Counted from the first letter of the stretch, positions 47,637 through 56,859 are shown. The stretch is DNA of 64,000 nt from Corynebacterium glaucum (GCF_002287505.1 NZ_CP019688.1:1910674-1974673); one strand, 5' to 3'. Program-made: numbers and translations. Notes: generated from the sequence alone by a model not told the origin.

Positions 47637-48428
47637 ATGCAGTTTCATTTGATGGCGCGCCCGCGCCGCTGGTGGGTACCGCCGATCGAGGCCATCATTC
47701 TCGCAGCGCTGTTTCTCGGCCTAACCATCGTGGCGGTGGTGGTCCTGCTCGCCCTCGGCGGTGAAGAGTCCGAGGCATTTGACGTATTCGTCATGGCGCT
47801 GATACTCCCCGTGCCGTTCCTCGCCGCATGGCTCACCCGGCGCGATCCAACGCAGTTGCTGTCAGTGGAGCGTCGAACTCGCTGGCCTTTGGTCGCTCGC
47901 AGTGCCCTGGTTGCAGTGCCCATGGCCCTACTTGTCTTCGCCTACGAGATGCGCGCGGGCGGGGAGGCGGTGTTCACCACCGAAACGATTGTGCTGGCCT
48001 GCCTGTTCGTGCTGGTTACTCCCTTACAGGCCGCGTCGGAAGAGCTCCTCTTTCGTGCCGCACTCCCGCAGATCGCCGGGAGCTGGGTGCGCTCCCCTTG
48101 GGTGGCGTACGGCCTCGCGATCCTGCCGTTCGTCTACTTCCACTATTACAACTGGATCGGTCTGATCGACATCTTCATTTTCGCGGCGTGCATGTCCTTT
48201 CTCACCTGGCGCACCGGCGGTGTGGAGGCTGCTATCGCGCTCCATGCGGCAAACAACATCGGGGTCTTCGCGGCAGGCGCGTTCTTCCCGGGCAGGGTTC
48301 CGGCCGTCGACATCGACTGGCCAACTGCGGCGTTCTACATCAGTGTCATTGTCACCGCGACGGCGCTTACTGGATGGCTACTGACCCGTCGGGATTCACC
48401 GTCACCTGCGCAGCCGCCGCTGCCGTGA
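47637..48428 (+). CDS. CPBP-family intramembrane metalloprotease, tandem copy 3
   Basis: 263 aa beginning MQFHLMARPRRWWVPPIEAI, starting right after the previous stop. Motifs SEELLFRAALPQ, FVYFH, LHAANN are intact, so all three copies keep the metal-binding and catalytic residues. Its 3' end overlaps the convergent PAP2 phosphatase by 62 bp, a long overlap that leaves no room for a terminator between them. In other bacteria CPBP proteases process or protect against peptide toxins, but no bacteriocin gene is visible here. Confidence 0.9.
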   Translation: MQFHLMARPRRWWVPPIEAIILAALFLGLTIVAVVVLLALGGEESEAFDVFVMALILPVPFLAAWLTRRDPTQLLSVERRTRWPLVARSALVAVPMALLVFAYEMRAGGEAVFTTETIVLACLFVLVTPLQAASEELLFRAALPQIAGSWVRSPWVAYGLAILPFVYFHYYNWIGLIDIFIFAACMSFLTWRTGGVEAAIALHAANNIGVFAAGAFFPGRVPAVDIDWPTAAFYISVIVTATALTGWLLTRRDSPSPAQPPLP

Positions 48429-49614
48429 GGTTGATGCGCTGCCAAGACCCGCCCGAGCCTTGCCAATCCAGCGGGTTGCCGGCCTCAGAGGCAGTCAATC
48501 GCAGCACCTCTACCCGCTGCTCCCAGGTAAGCTCCGGGAATCGAGCGGCGAGCAGCACCGGCGCTGCCTGCGGCACCTCCATCGGCGCATCGAGCACGTA
48601 CACCCGCGGCAGGCCGTAATCCATCATCTGATCCATCGCGGCGACGGCGTCCGCGGTGGCGATGTACGGGGTGTCGCTGGCCACCAGCTCCGCAATCGAT
48701 TTGCCGGTGCGCCACTCGATTTCAGCGCGCAGTTCGTCCGCCGCCTGGTCCAAAGCGTGCCGCATCTTCGGGTCGTTGAGACGGTCCGCAGCCGCCGCGT
48801 AGCCGGACATCCGCCCGCCGATCACGTCCAGCGGGTAGTGCACGCCCAGCACCACTCGCGAATGCCCGGCTTCCGCCCCGCGGTAGTACAGCTGCGGCGC
48901 GAGCTCAGGCACCATATACGCCAACAGGCTGGTGGTCAGCACCGCCTGGTTCGTGTGCCCCGACGGGAACGCCGGCGAGGTCAGATACAGGTCACCGGTC
49001 GCCTCCGTGTTGTAGCGGTTGATCCGCTCAGGTGCGACCACATGCGGCCGCGGGTAGTTGAACACCCGCTTCTCAATCAGCGTCGAGTTCGCAAGCCCAC
49101 CGGTGCGCGCAAGGTAACCATTGTCCAAAAGGTAGGCAGTCTTGGGCAATCGTCCTTCGCTTAACGACGCCCGCAACGCCACACCAAACTCCTCCCCCAG
49201 GGCCGGAGACAACGTCGCCAACAGGCCACCGGAGGAGGCCACGGCGTCGATCTGTGCCTGCTCAATCTGGGCCGGTGTGGCGGTGTTGTTGATGCGCACT
49301 ACGGTCTCCAGGTTCGCCGCCATGGTCTCCGGCTGGGTATCGCGTACCTGCGGGAAGAGGCGGTTCACCTCGGCGTAGATGCCGTACTGGTACGGCGAGA
49401 TGTCCGAGATGTAACCGGCGAGGTAGTCCGGCGTGAACGGCCGCGGCACCGGTGCGCCGTCGTGGTGCACGGGCGCGGGACCGGTCGAAGAACCAGTGAT
49501 CTCGCTTTGCAGCTGTGGCGCGGTCAGCGGAGCGGCGCTGGCGATACCGGGCGCGGCGACCGGGGCAAGCGCCAGGGTTGCGGCGAAGGCAAGAGCGGCG
49601 GCGGAAGTTCTCAC
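48367..49614 (-). CDS. Secreted PAP2-family (acid) phosphatase
   Basis: 415 aa. N-terminal signal peptide MRTSAAALAFAATLALAPVAAPGIASAA. PAP2 motifs: an Arg-Pro in VFNYPRPH, PAFPSGHTNQ (phosphate-binding PSGH) and AGHSRVVLGVHYPLDVIGG (SRxxxGxHxPxDV). It hydrolyses phosphomonoesters or lipid phosphates outside the cell. Its C-terminal ~110 residues extend beyond the core. The 3' end overlaps the third CPBP gene by 62 bp; its start is 22 bp after the stop of the S33 hydrolase on the same strand. Confidence 0.92.
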   Translation of the reverse strand: MRTSAAALAFAATLALAPVAAPGIASAAPLTAPQLQSEITGSSTGPAPVHHDGAPVPRPFTPDYLAGYISDISPYQYGIYAEVNRLFPQVRDTQPETMAANLETVVRINNTATPAQIEQAQIDAVASSGGLLATLSPALGEEFGVALRASLSEGRLPKTAYLLDNGYLARTGGLANSTLIEKRVFNYPRPHVVAPERINRYNTEATGDLYLTSPAFPSGHTNQAVLTTSLLAYMVPELAPQLYYRGAEAGHSRVVLGVHYPLDVIGGRMSGYAAAADRLNDPKMRHALDQAADELRAEIEWRTGKSIAELVASDTPYIATADAVAAMDQMMDYGLPRVYVLDAPMEVPQAAPVLLAARFPELTWEQRVEVLRLTASEAGNPLDWQGSGGSWQRINLTAAAAAQVTVNPDGSVAIQ

Positions 49615-49636
49615 ACCCGCTGATAGTAAAGCGCCC

Positions 49637-50857
49637 CTAGGGTTCCAGCATGTCGAACAGGGTGTTCACGACCTCCGGGCCGTGCGTCCAGAGGCCGTCG
49701 TGGAACCATTCGTCGTGCACCCACAGCTTGAGGTTGCCCACCCGCGTCGCCGACTTGCGGGTCAGTTCGTACGGTAGGAACAGGTCCTGCTTGAACAGCA
49801 GCGCGGCGGTGGGCACCTCGTTGGCGGAGACATCCTGCGCCTGGGCTTTCAGGGTGTCCATACGGTGGACCTTGTCCACCTCTTCGGAGAACGGGATAAG
49901 CGCCGGGTCTTCCTCGAAGTGGGTGCGCAGGAACTGGTTGCCTAACAGCGGCAGGTCAGCGAACTCCTCGCGGTAGACCTTGTCGGCGTTCCACTGCACC
50001 GGATGACCTGGCCGCGCCATCACGGTTTCGTGGATCACGCCCCACAGCGGCATGGTCTCCAGCGAGATGATTGCACCCAACTGTGCGAGGAAATCCCCGC
50101 GCAGGCGCTTTTCGCCGCGGTGGGTGGTGAACGGCATCTCAAGCAGGTTCGCCAGGGCGCCGAAGTCGCCTTCCTCCCCGAGCAGCACGCCGCAGAAGCG
50201 GAAGCGCGTGGCCGAGAGCCGCTCCCCCGTCGGCATCCGCTCGTCGTGGTTGTCCAGGTGATCGGCGACCTCCGCGATGCGGTCCTCGATCCACGGCACC
50301 TCGGCGAAGAGTTCCTTGGTACGGGCGGCAAGCAGCTGGAAGTTCAGGCGGTTGAAGCGCTCCACCTCCATGTGCGGCTCGGGCACGCAACCAACCAGGT
50401 GGGCACGGCGGATACCTTCCGGGAAGTAGGACAGGTACGCGCCCGCGCACGCTGCGCCGAACGAGTTGCCCAGCACGTCCCACTGCTCAAGCCCCAGGTG
50501 CTGGCGCATCGCCTCGGCATCGGCTGCGACATCGGGCGGGCGCAGGTGGGACAGGTAGTGCGCGTCGATACGCTCGGGTGTCGTGCGGTCGACCTTGTGG
50601 GAGCGGCCGGTGCCGCGCTCGTCGAAAAGAAACACGCGGTAGCGCTTCAGCGCCTCCGGGATCCAATCCATGAGCATGCGCGGGCCGGGTTTGCCGGGCC
50701 CGCCCTGGAAGTACACGAGGGCGGGCAGCGAATCGTCAACGGCAAGCTCGCGCGCGAAGACGCTGATCTGACCGCGAGCGGGGTCGTCGCGGTCGATCGG
50801 CACCGTCACCTCGTGGTCGCGGGTGGCGACACCGGGCAGAAACACGGTTGAGTTCAC
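49637..50857 (-). CDS. Alpha/beta hydrolase, S33 proline iminopeptidase-like
   Basis: 406 aa. The oxyanion region is ALVYFQGGPGKPG; catalytic Ser in VLGNSFGAACAGAYLSYFP; DERGTGRSHK precedes it. Family members remove N-terminal proline or hydrolyse related amides. The GTG at 50857 has GGAG 7 nt upstream; a longer ORF starting at 50875 would overlap the divergent gene's start. No signal peptide. It lies upstream of the PAP2 gene on the same strand, and diverges from the 50874 gene with only 16 bp between them. Confidence 0.88.
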   Translation of the reverse strand: MNSTVFLPGVATRDHEVTVPIDRDDPARGQISVFARELAVDDSLPALVYFQGGPGKPGPRMLMDWIPEALKRYRVFLFDERGTGRSHKVDRTTPERIDAHYLSHLRPPDVAADAEAMRQHLGLEQWDVLGNSFGAACAGAYLSYFPEGIRRAHLVGCVPEPHMEVERFNRLNFQLLAARTKELFAEVPWIEDRIAEVADHLDNHDERMPTGERLSATRFRFCGVLLGEEGDFGALANLLEMPFTTHRGEKRLRGDFLAQLGAIISLETMPLWGVIHETVMARPGHPVQWNADKVYREEFADLPLLGNQFLRTHFEEDPALIPFSEEVDKVHRMDTLKAQAQDVSANEVPTAALLFKQDLFLPYELTRKSATRVGNLKLWVHDEWFHDGLWTHGPEVVNTLFDMLEP

Positions 50858-50873
50858 GAGTATTCTCCGATTC

Positions 50874-52838
50874 ATGCAGCTGCGCTCTTACAAGGATGTC
50901 GGGCACGACTTCTTCGTCCCCGACTCGTTTGAGGCCCCGATTCTACCGGAGTGGCGCCTAGCAGCTTTCTCGCTGATCCTGCCTATTCCGCAGGCTGCCA
51001 GCCTGGCGAAACACGGCGATCCCTTCGATTTCGGCAAAGTGGACGGGTGGCGCTACGGGCGCGACAAGGGCGTGCGCACAATTGAGAACCCTGCCTGGGA
51101 CAACACCACCCGCCGGTTCCGCAAACCCGTGCAGCGCCTCGGCTACTACGGCGACCCGATCGTCGAGGGCGGCAGGCCCTACTACAACGATGCCCGCAGC
51201 CGCTTCATGGATCCGCTGGACGCCTCCGTCGGTGCCGGCTCCGTCGATGTGGACATCGACCTGCACTCTTACAACAGCAGCGCCGGCGACCGCGAAGTGT
51301 TCGACCACGAAGAGCTCGAGGAGTTGCTCGCCCGCAATGCGGAGCGGTTGCGCAACCCGGTGCAGGAGGTGCGCGAGAGCACGCTTGCCGACGCCGGCTG
51401 GGACCCCCGCATCCACGCCCACCACGTTCTCTTCGAACCGGTGCGCAACGAGACCCTGTTCTACCTGGTCAACTACGACGAGCAGCTGCCGTGGGAGGAT
51501 CAGAAGCGCGGCGTGCGCGACAGCCACGGACCGGCGACGCTGCGGTTGCTCTCAGCCGAGGTGATGCAGTTCCACGACCTGGAGCTGACCGATCTTGCAG
51601 GCGAGGTACCCGAACCTGCGCAAGTGACCAGCGAATTCCTCATCCTGAACGTGGTGGCGGAGAACATCTCCTCGGCCACCTTGGGGTTTTTAAGCGCCAC
51701 GCTGCGTCGGCCGCGCAACTCCTCGCAGTTCTATAAGCACGACAACTTCTACCGCGAGAGCCCGCCGCAGCTTTACGCGCTGACGAAGTTCACCAACCTC
51801 GCCATCGAGCGTATCGACGCCGCCCTGGGCCGCGAACGCTCGATGCGCGTGTCCTCTGAAGGCAGACTGGTGGCCACCGCGGCCGCGCCCGGCCCCGCCG
51901 GCACGTTCACCCTCCCGGCGCCTCAGCGCGTGGTGTTTGCCGTGCCCAACCCCGCTAAGCCGGCGAAGTCGCTGCGCCTGACCGAGACGTTGAGCGAAGG
52001 CAACAACGGCTCCGTGCCGGACACGATTGGGGCGCCGCTGATCCTGCGTGGCGCCGAGAGCACCTGGGCGTGGCACGAGCAGTGGGCGTGGCAGCTGATG
52101 AACGGCGCCGACTCCTACCCCGAGCAGGTGCCCGCCCAGACGAACTCAGCCCGCGACGGCTTCGTGGCGGCGAAGCTGTCGTCGTGGACGATCATGACCT
52201 CCGACGAGGGCGTTGCGATGGTGCGCACCAAGTCCGCGAGCCGCGAGGGGATGCGCTACTGGTCGATGGCCGGCACCCGCTTCGTGGACTTGGTGATGCT
52301 GCAGATGCGCGCCCAGGCGGGCGAGACGCACTTGCGCAAGTCCCTGCAGATCGTTGGCGAGCAGAGCCAAGTCAAGCGCGAGGGCGACCAGGAGGTACGC
52401 CAGCGGGCGCTGCGCGCCGATCTAGACCGCTTAGAGAAGCTGCAGCTCGATCACATCGAGATTCGCGACAAGCTGTGGTTCCGCTCGGTGCCGAACCGCG
52501 ACATCGACACCCGCATCCTCAAAGGCCTGCAGGACGCGACCGATTTCGACCAGCTGCGCGACGACTTCGACTCGAAGGTCGACTCCCGCCAAGACGTGAT
52601 CGGCACCCAGTTCGAGCAGCTTTCCGGCCAGATCGCCGAAGCCGAGGCGAAGCGCGCCGAGGCGATGAACCTAGTGCTCGGTTTCGTCGCCGCCGCAGTC
52701 GGTGCGCCGGACTGGGCGGACGCCGCCGGCGTGGAGTCGCTCGGCGGGATGCTGCTGCTCGGCCTGATCATCTTCGTCGCGATGTTCGTGGTAGTTGCGC
52801 TAATGCAGGCCGCGTTCAAGATGACGCGGCGCCGCTAG
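50874..52838 (+). CDS. Large hypothetical protein with C-terminal membrane segments, 654 aa
   Basis: I do not recognise a family. The first ~520 residues look soluble, rich in charged and aromatic residues, with a strand-rich part in the middle. Residues ~520-570 form a charged coiled-coil-like stretch (DLDRLEKLQLDHIEIRDKLW), and the end has one or two hydrophobic segments (LLLGLIIFVAMFVVVALMQAAF) then MTRRR, a likely membrane anchor. TATTCT at 50861-50866 lies 7 nt before the ATG, so it may be leaderless. Its 3' end is followed by a perfect palindrome shared with lepA. Function unknown. Confidence 0.75.
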   Translation: MQLRSYKDVGHDFFVPDSFEAPILPEWRLAAFSLILPIPQAASLAKHGDPFDFGKVDGWRYGRDKGVRTIENPAWDNTTRRFRKPVQRLGYYGDPIVEGGRPYYNDARSRFMDPLDASVGAGSVDVDIDLHSYNSSAGDREVFDHEELEELLARNAERLRNPVQEVRESTLADAGWDPRIHAHHVLFEPVRNETLFYLVNYDEQLPWEDQKRGVRDSHGPATLRLLSAEVMQFHDLELTDLAGEVPEPAQVTSEFLILNVVAENISSATLGFLSATLRRPRNSSQFYKHDNFYRESPPQLYALTKFTNLAIERIDAALGRERSMRVSSEGRLVATAAAPGPAGTFTLPAPQRVVFAVPNPAKPAKSLRLTETLSEGNNGSVPDTIGAPLILRGAESTWAWHEQWAWQLMNGADSYPEQVPAQTNSARDGFVAAKLSSWTIMTSDEGVAMVRTKSASREGMRYWSMAGTRFVDLVMLQMRAQAGETHLRKSLQIVGEQSQVKREGDQEVRQRALRADLDRLEKLQLDHIEIRDKLWFRSVPNRDIDTRILKGLQDATDFDQLRDDFDSKVDSRQDVIGTQFEQLSGQIAEAEAKRAEAMNLVLGFVAAAVGAPDWADAAGVESLGGMLLLGLIIFVAMFVVVALMQAAFKMTRRR

Positions 52839-52844
52839 AGTTTC

Positions 52845-52868
52845 CGCCTTGGGGCATGCCCCAAGGCG
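52845..52868. terminator. Bidirectional terminator candidate, 24-bp perfect palindrome
   Basis: CGCCTTGGGGCA and its exact reverse complement meet at 52856/52857, so 12 bp of perfect symmetry. It fills the 31-bp gap between two convergent genes, 50874-52838 and lepA. No T-run of note follows, so it may be a weak or factor-assisted terminator. Confidence 0.75.
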
Positions 52869-52869
52869 C

Positions 52870-54726
52870 TTACTCCTCGTCGGTGGACAGCGCCGCGACG
52901 AAGGCCTCCTGCGGCACAGTGACCGAGCCGATGGACTTCATGCGCTTCTTGCCGGCTTTCTGCTTTTCCAGCAGCTTGCGCTTACGCGAAATGTCGCCGC
53001 CGTAGCACTTGGACAGCACGTCCTTGCGCAGCGCGCGAATGTTTTCACGCGCGATGATCTTCGACCCGATCGCCGCCTGCACCGGCACCTCGAACTGCTG
53101 GCGCGGGATGAGCTCTTTGAGCTTCTTCGTCATCTTGTTGCCGTACCACTGCGCGGAGTCCTTGTGCACGATGGCGGAGAACGCATCCACCGGCTCACCC
53201 TGGAGCAGGATGTCCACCTTCACCAAATCGGCTTCCTGTTCGCCGGCGTCTTCGTAGTTCAAAGACGCGTAGCCTTTGGTGCGGGACTTCAGCATGTCGA
53301 AGAAGTCAAAGATGATCTCGCCCAGCGGCATGATGTAGCGCAGCTCAACGCGGTCCTCGGAGAGGTACTCCATGTTCTTCATGGTGCCGCGCTTGGACTG
53401 GCACAGCTCCATCGTGGTGCCCACGAATTCCTGCGGGACGATGATGGTCATGTTCACGATCGGCTCGTAGACAGCCTGCAGCTTGCCGCCCGGCCAGTCG
53501 GACGGGTTGTGCACGACCTGCTCTGAGCCGTCCTCGGCCACCACGCGGTAGGTCACACTCGGTGCGGTAGAGATCAGGTCGAGGTCGAACTCGCGCTCGA
53601 GGCGGTCGCGGGTGATCTCCATGTGGAGCAGCCCGAGGAAGCCGCACCGAAAGCCGAAGCCAAGGGCCACAGAGGTTTCGGGTTCCCAGGTCAACGAGGC
53701 GTCGTTAAGCTGGAGCTTTTCTAGCGATTCGCGCAGGTCGGGGAAGTCTTCCTGCGAGACTGGGAACAAGCCCGAGTAGACCATGGGCTTGACTTCCTCG
53801 AACCCCTCGAGTGGGTCGGCGGCGCCTTTGGAGGCCCAGGTGACTGTGTCGCCGACGCGGGTCTCGCGGACGTCTTTCACGCCGGTGATCAAGTAGCCCA
53901 CCTCGCCTGGGCCGAGGCCTTTGGTCTTTTTCATCGTCGGCGAGACGACACCGATCTCGAGGATTTCGTGGCGGGTGCCCGTGTTCATCATCTGCACCTG
54001 CTGGTTGGGCAGCAGTTTGCCGTCGACCATGCGGATGTAGGTGACCACGCCGCGGTAGGTGTCGTAGACCGAGTCGAAGATCAGCGCGCGGGCGGGCGCG
54101 TCTTCGGCGTGGTCCGAGCTGGGGGCGGGGATGAGCTCGACGACCTTGTCCAGAAGCTCGGGCACGCCCTCGCCGGTCTTGCCGGAGACGCGCAGCACCT
54201 CCTCGGGCTCGCAGCCGATGATGTTGGCGATTTCCAGCGCGTACTTCTCCGGGTCCGCTGCCGGCAGGTCAATCTTGTTTAGCACCGGGATGATCTCAAG
54301 ATCGTTCTCCATGGCCATGTAGAGGTTGGCCAGGGTTTGGGCTTCGATGCCCTGCGCTGCGTCGACAAGCAAAATAGCTCCCTCACACGCGTCGAGCGAG
54401 CGGGAGACCTCGTAAGAGAAGTCGACGTGGCCAGGCGTGTCAATCATCTGGAGCACGAACTGCTGGCCGGCGAGCTCGCCCGTGCCGACGGTCCACGGCA
54501 GGCGCACGTTTTGGGCTTTGATGGTGATGCCGCGCTCGCGCTCAATGTCCATGTTGTCCAGGTACTGGTCGCGCATCTCGCGCGCGTCCACAACGTTGGA
54601 GAGCTGGAGGATGCGGTCGGCCAAGGTGGACTTGCCGTGGTCGATGTGCGCGATGATGCAGAAGTTCCGGATTTGCTCCGGGTTGGTGAAGGTCTCTTCC
54701 GCGAAGTTCCTCGTCTGGGCAGCCAT
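52870..54726 (-). CDS. lepA: Elongation factor 4 (LepA)
   Basis: A ribosome-associated GTPase that back-translocates or aids initiation. 618 aa, usual length. P-loop [10 protein letters not shown]3 [12 protein letters not shown]4 NKIDLPAA, and the LepA-specific C-terminal domain (about residues 500-618, ending [21 protein letters not shown]) are intact. Conserved position opposite the PemK-like gene and rpsT. One CGTCGACAAGC copy at 54360-54370, extended to 22 bases identical to 10737-10758, lies on the non-coding strand across the codons for ALLVDA. Confidence 0.97.
   Translation of the reverse strand: MAAQTRNFAEETFTNPEQIRNFCIIAHIDHGKSTLADRILQLSNVVDAREMRDQYLDNMDIERERGITIKAQNVRLPWTVGTGELAGQQFVLQMIDTPGHVDFSYEVSRSLDACEGAILLVDAAQGIEAQTLANLYMAMENDLEIIPVLNKIDLPAADPEKYALEIANIIGCEPEEVLRVSGKTGEGVPELLDKVVELIPAPSSDHAEDAPARALIFDSVYDTYRGVVTYIRMVDGKLLPNQQVQMMNTGTRHEILEIGVVSPTMKKTKGLGPGEVGYLITGVKDVRETRVGDTVTWASKGAADPLEGFEEVKPMVYSGLFPVSQEDFPDLRESLEKLQLNDASLTWEPETSVALGFGFRCGFLGLLHMEITRDRLEREFDLDLISTAPSVTYRVVAEDGSEQVVHNPSDWPGGKLQAVYEPIVNMTIIVPQEFVGTTMELCQSKRGTMKNMEYLSEDRVELRYIMPLGEIIFDFFDMLKSRTKGYASLNYEDAGEQEADLVKVDILLQGEPVDAFSAIVHKDSAQWYGNKMTKKLKELIPRQQFEVPVQAAIGSKIIARENIRALRKDVLSKCYGGDISRKRKLLEKQKAGKKRMKSIGSVTVPQEAFVAALSTDEE
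54360..54381 (+). repeat. Iterated repeat, 22-nt copy inside lepA identical to 10737-10758
   Basis: CGTCGACAAGC followed by AAAATAGCTCC. It runs antisense to lepA. The matching copy is intergenic, so neither amino acid conservation nor a shared gene explains the match. Confidence 0.9.
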
Positions 54727-54804
54727 AATTGGAACATCCTACCGGCCGTGTCAGCCAGAAGAAATACGGCAGCAATTGGGTAGACATTGGGTACAGTAGC
54801 CGGT

Positions 54805-55308
54805 ATGTCCAGGCGGAAGTTCCTGCGCAGAAAGCAGCGCATCGGTTCACTCGACCAGGGACTTGCGCTGCTCAACGAGCGTCTTGCCAGCCCCAACCCG
54901 CAGCGTCGCTCGAGGCTTGCCGCGCGCGTGGGTGTGCAGCCCACCAGCAAAATCGCGCGCAACGTCTACTACGCACCGGATATGGACGGCAATGCCGAGC
55001 CTGGCGAGGTGGTGTGGGTGACCGTACCCTCGCAGCCCCCGGCGGAGCGCTCCATGCTGGTCGTGGGGCGCGACCAGCACGTGGTCATCGGCCTGCTCAT
55101 CTCCCCCGATAAAACGCATTCAGAGGATCCGCGCTGGCTAGGCATCGGCTGCGGCGAGTGGGAGGCATCGGGCGAGCCGTGCTGGGTGCGGCTGGATAAG
55201 ACCATTCACGTGCCCGAGATCGATGTCCACCGCCGCGGGACGATCTTGCCGCAGCTGCGCTTCGAGCGCATTGCCGCGCGCCTGCGCGACCGCTACGACT
55301 GGGGCTAG
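54805..55308 (+). CDS. PemK/MazF-like toxin-family protein
   Basis: 167 aa. After a basic N-terminal ~50 residues, the core resembles the PemK/MazF fold: NVYYAPDMDGNAEPGEVVWVTVP and RSMLVVGRDQHVVIGLLISPDK, ending in a helical region. MazF-type proteins cut mRNA, but this group lies by lepA/rpsT in many actinobacteria without an antitoxin, so it may have a housekeeping role. TACAGT at 54792-54797 lies 7 nt before the ATG, suggesting a leaderless message. I see no antitoxin-like gene on either side. Confidence 0.8.
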   Translation: MSRRKFLRRKQRIGSLDQGLALLNERLASPNPQRRSRLAARVGVQPTSKIARNVYYAPDMDGNAEPGEVVWVTVPSQPPAERSMLVVGRDQHVVIGLLISPDKTHSEDPRWLGIGCGEWEASGEPCWVRLDKTIHVPEIDVHRRGTILPQLRFERIAARLRDRYDWG

Positions 55309-55480
55309 AGAATTTTCTGATTCCCGCCCTGGGCTGCTAGGTTTGAGAAGTTATTTCGGCGCAACGGGTGTGCGGTGCTACGCGGGCAGGACCTTGGGTC
55401 CGCGTTCATAGCCAAAGTTCCGCGCGTGATGCCCAGCCGGTGACATTTCCATCGATCACTTTCCAAGAGGTGCAATACAT
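55309..55480. other. 172-bp rpsT leader region, no gene
   Basis: This region holds a small hairpin (GGACC-TTG-GGTCC) and AGAGG 8 nt before rpsT. No open frame of note. Ribosomal protein leaders often carry control elements, but I cannot identify one here. Confidence 0.5.
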
Positions 55481-55744
55481 ATGGCAAACATCAAGCAGCA
55501 GCAGAAGCGCGTGCTCACCAACGAGAAGCGTCGTCAGCGCAACAAGTCCGTGCGCAGCGCGACTCGCACTGAGATTCGCAAGTTCCGCGAGGCTGTCGAG
55601 TCCGGCGACAAGGCCGCAGCTGAGGCTCAGCTGCGCGTTGCGTCCCGCAAGCTGGACAAGGCCGTGACCAAGGGCGTCTTCCACCGCAACTCCGCGGCGA
55701 ACAAGAAGTCCAACATGGCACGTGCCCTGAACAAGATGGACTAA
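55481..55744 (+). CDS. rpsT: 30S ribosomal protein S20
   Basis: 87 aa, binds 16S rRNA early in 30S assembly. Sequence begins [20 protein letters not shown] and is highly basic and helical, ending ARALNKMD, typical of the family. The RBS AGAGG is 8 nt before the ATG. The last 4 bp overlap the convergent ankyrin-repeat gene. Confidence 0.98.
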   Translation: MANIKQQQKRVLTNEKRRQRNKSVRSATRTEIRKFREAVESGDKAAAEAQLRVASRKLDKAVTKGVFHRNSAANKKSNMARALNKMD

Positions 55745-56097
55745 CCGCCGAACATTTTCGCGGTTTCTACGGCGCTGGGGTGACCGGCGTGCGGATCAGC
55801 CCCCGCGCTGAGAAGCACCCTCACCACAGCGCCTTCTTTTTTGAACACGGCCCCAGCCAGCGGTGTCTGTCCCCGAGCATTTTGCCTATCGACGTCCGCG
55901 TGGCGCCCCACTAGCCCTTCCACCAGCTCCGCGTGCCCGCTGTAGGCCGCGAGCATGAGCAGGGTGTTGCCGTCCTGGTTGGTGAGGTTGACGTCGACGC
56001 CGTGGTCGACGTACTCCAGCAGCACCATGTCACCGGTTCGAGCCATGTCGAAGAGCTTGGCGGCGAATTCCTGCACATCTTCGGGCACTCTGCTCAT
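55741..56097 (-). CDS. Ankyrin-repeat protein, 118 aa
   Basis: Three to four ankyrin repeats: [62 protein letters not shown], and a partial third starting AGADPHAG. No signal peptide. It is a small protein-binding scaffold; the partner is unknown. It converges on rpsT with a 4-bp overlap and is 57 bp downstream of the tetR stop on the same strand. One near-match of the iterated repeat (GTCGATAGGCAAAATGCTC) lies at 55875-55893 on the minus strand. Confidence 0.9.
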   Translation of the reverse strand: MSRVPEDVQEFAAKLFDMARTGDMVLLEYVDHGVDVNLTNQDGNTLLMLAAYSGHAELVEGLVGRHADVDRQNARGQTPLAGAVFKKEGAVVRVLLSAGADPHAGHPSAVETAKMFGG

Positions 56098-56154
56098 GAC
56101 AATCCATTCTGCGTAATCGTGATCATGCTGTTGGAGGCTACAGGGCGAAGCGTT

Positions 56155-56763
56155 TTAGAACCGAAGCCCGCGCACGGCAGTGGCGAGGGTGACCTCGAGC
56201 AACTCCCGTTTGCGCTGCTCGGGCACATCCCGCAGCGCACCTGAGGTGCACAGCACCGAGATGCCGTGCACGGCCGACCACAGCGCGACGCCGGCACTGA
56301 ACTGCGCCTCCTCATCGGCGGCTGCGAATCCCGCTCCTTCAATCTCACCGACGAGCTCCAGCAACTGCGCAAACGGGTTGTCGTTCGCGTCGGCTCCCTC
56401 CGGTATTTCGAATCCGCTGGCAAGGCACCGAAATAGCATCCGTTGGTTTAGCGCGAACTCGAAGTAGCCACGGCCGGCGGCGATCACTCGTTCCGTCGCC
56501 GGAGCATCGGAAGGTAGTTGCGACACCGCATCGTGCATCGCTTGCCCAAGTGCGTCGCCCGCGGCATCGCGGACTGCGTCCAGCAGCGATTCTTGCCCCG
56601 GAAAGTGCCGGTATGCGGCTGACGGCGAAACACCGGCGCGTCGTGCGATCTCCCTCAAACCGACTGCCTCGGGCCCGCCCTCGGCGGCTAGCTCCACGCC
56701 GATTCGGATCATCTCTTCGCGCAAGTTGCCGTGGTGATACGGCTTGGTGTTGACAGTGTTCAC
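56155..56763 (-). CDS. TetR-family transcriptional repressor, autoregulated
   Basis: 202 aa. N-terminal TetR HTH: LREEMIRIGVELAAEGGPEAVGLREIARRAGVSPSAAYRHFPGQESLLDAV (about residues 10-60). The C-terminal ~140 residues are helical ligand-binding. GTG at 56763 chosen because TATACT lies 6 nt before it (leaderless) and operator sites flank it. It diverges from a DUF1772 membrane-protein gene; both likely respond to the same ligand, as the operators lie between. Ligand unknown. Confidence 0.92.
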   Translation of the reverse strand: MNTVNTKPYHHGNLREEMIRIGVELAAEGGPEAVGLREIARRAGVSPSAAYRHFPGQESLLDAVRDAAGDALGQAMHDAVSQLPSDAPATERVIAAGRGYFEFALNQRMLFRCLASGFEIPEGADANDNPFAQLLELVGEIEGAGFAAADEEAQFSAGVALWSAVHGISVLCTSGALRDVPEQRKRELLEVTLATAVRGLRF

Positions 56764-56764
56764 A
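56748..56764. promoter_or_regulatory. TetR operator site 1
   Basis: TGTTGAC-AGT-GTTCACA, an inverted repeat overlapping the tetR start codon. It matches site 2 at 56788-56804 at 13 of 17 positions. Confidence 0.75.
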
Positions 56765-56769
56765 CCGAA

Positions 56770-56777
56770 AGTATACT
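56770..56777. promoter_or_regulatory. Shared bidirectional -10 element
   Basis: AGTATACT is symmetric, so it gives TATACT as a -10 on both strands: 6 nt before the tetR GTG on the minus strand, and 82 bp before the DUF1772 start on the plus strand. Both operators flank it. Confidence 0.6.
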
Positions 56778-56787
56778 GAACTCGCCA

Positions 56788-56804
56788 TGTAGACACCGTT
56801 CACA
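56788..56804. promoter_or_regulatory. TetR operator site 2
   Basis: TGTAGAC-ACC-GTTCACA, the same dyad as site 1, centred 40 bp away on the other side of the shared -10 element. Confidence 0.75.
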
Positions 56805-56859
56805 TGGCGTGTGCCGCCACCGCCCCGTCTCTGTCCCTCCGTCCGATCGAGGAGCCCTC

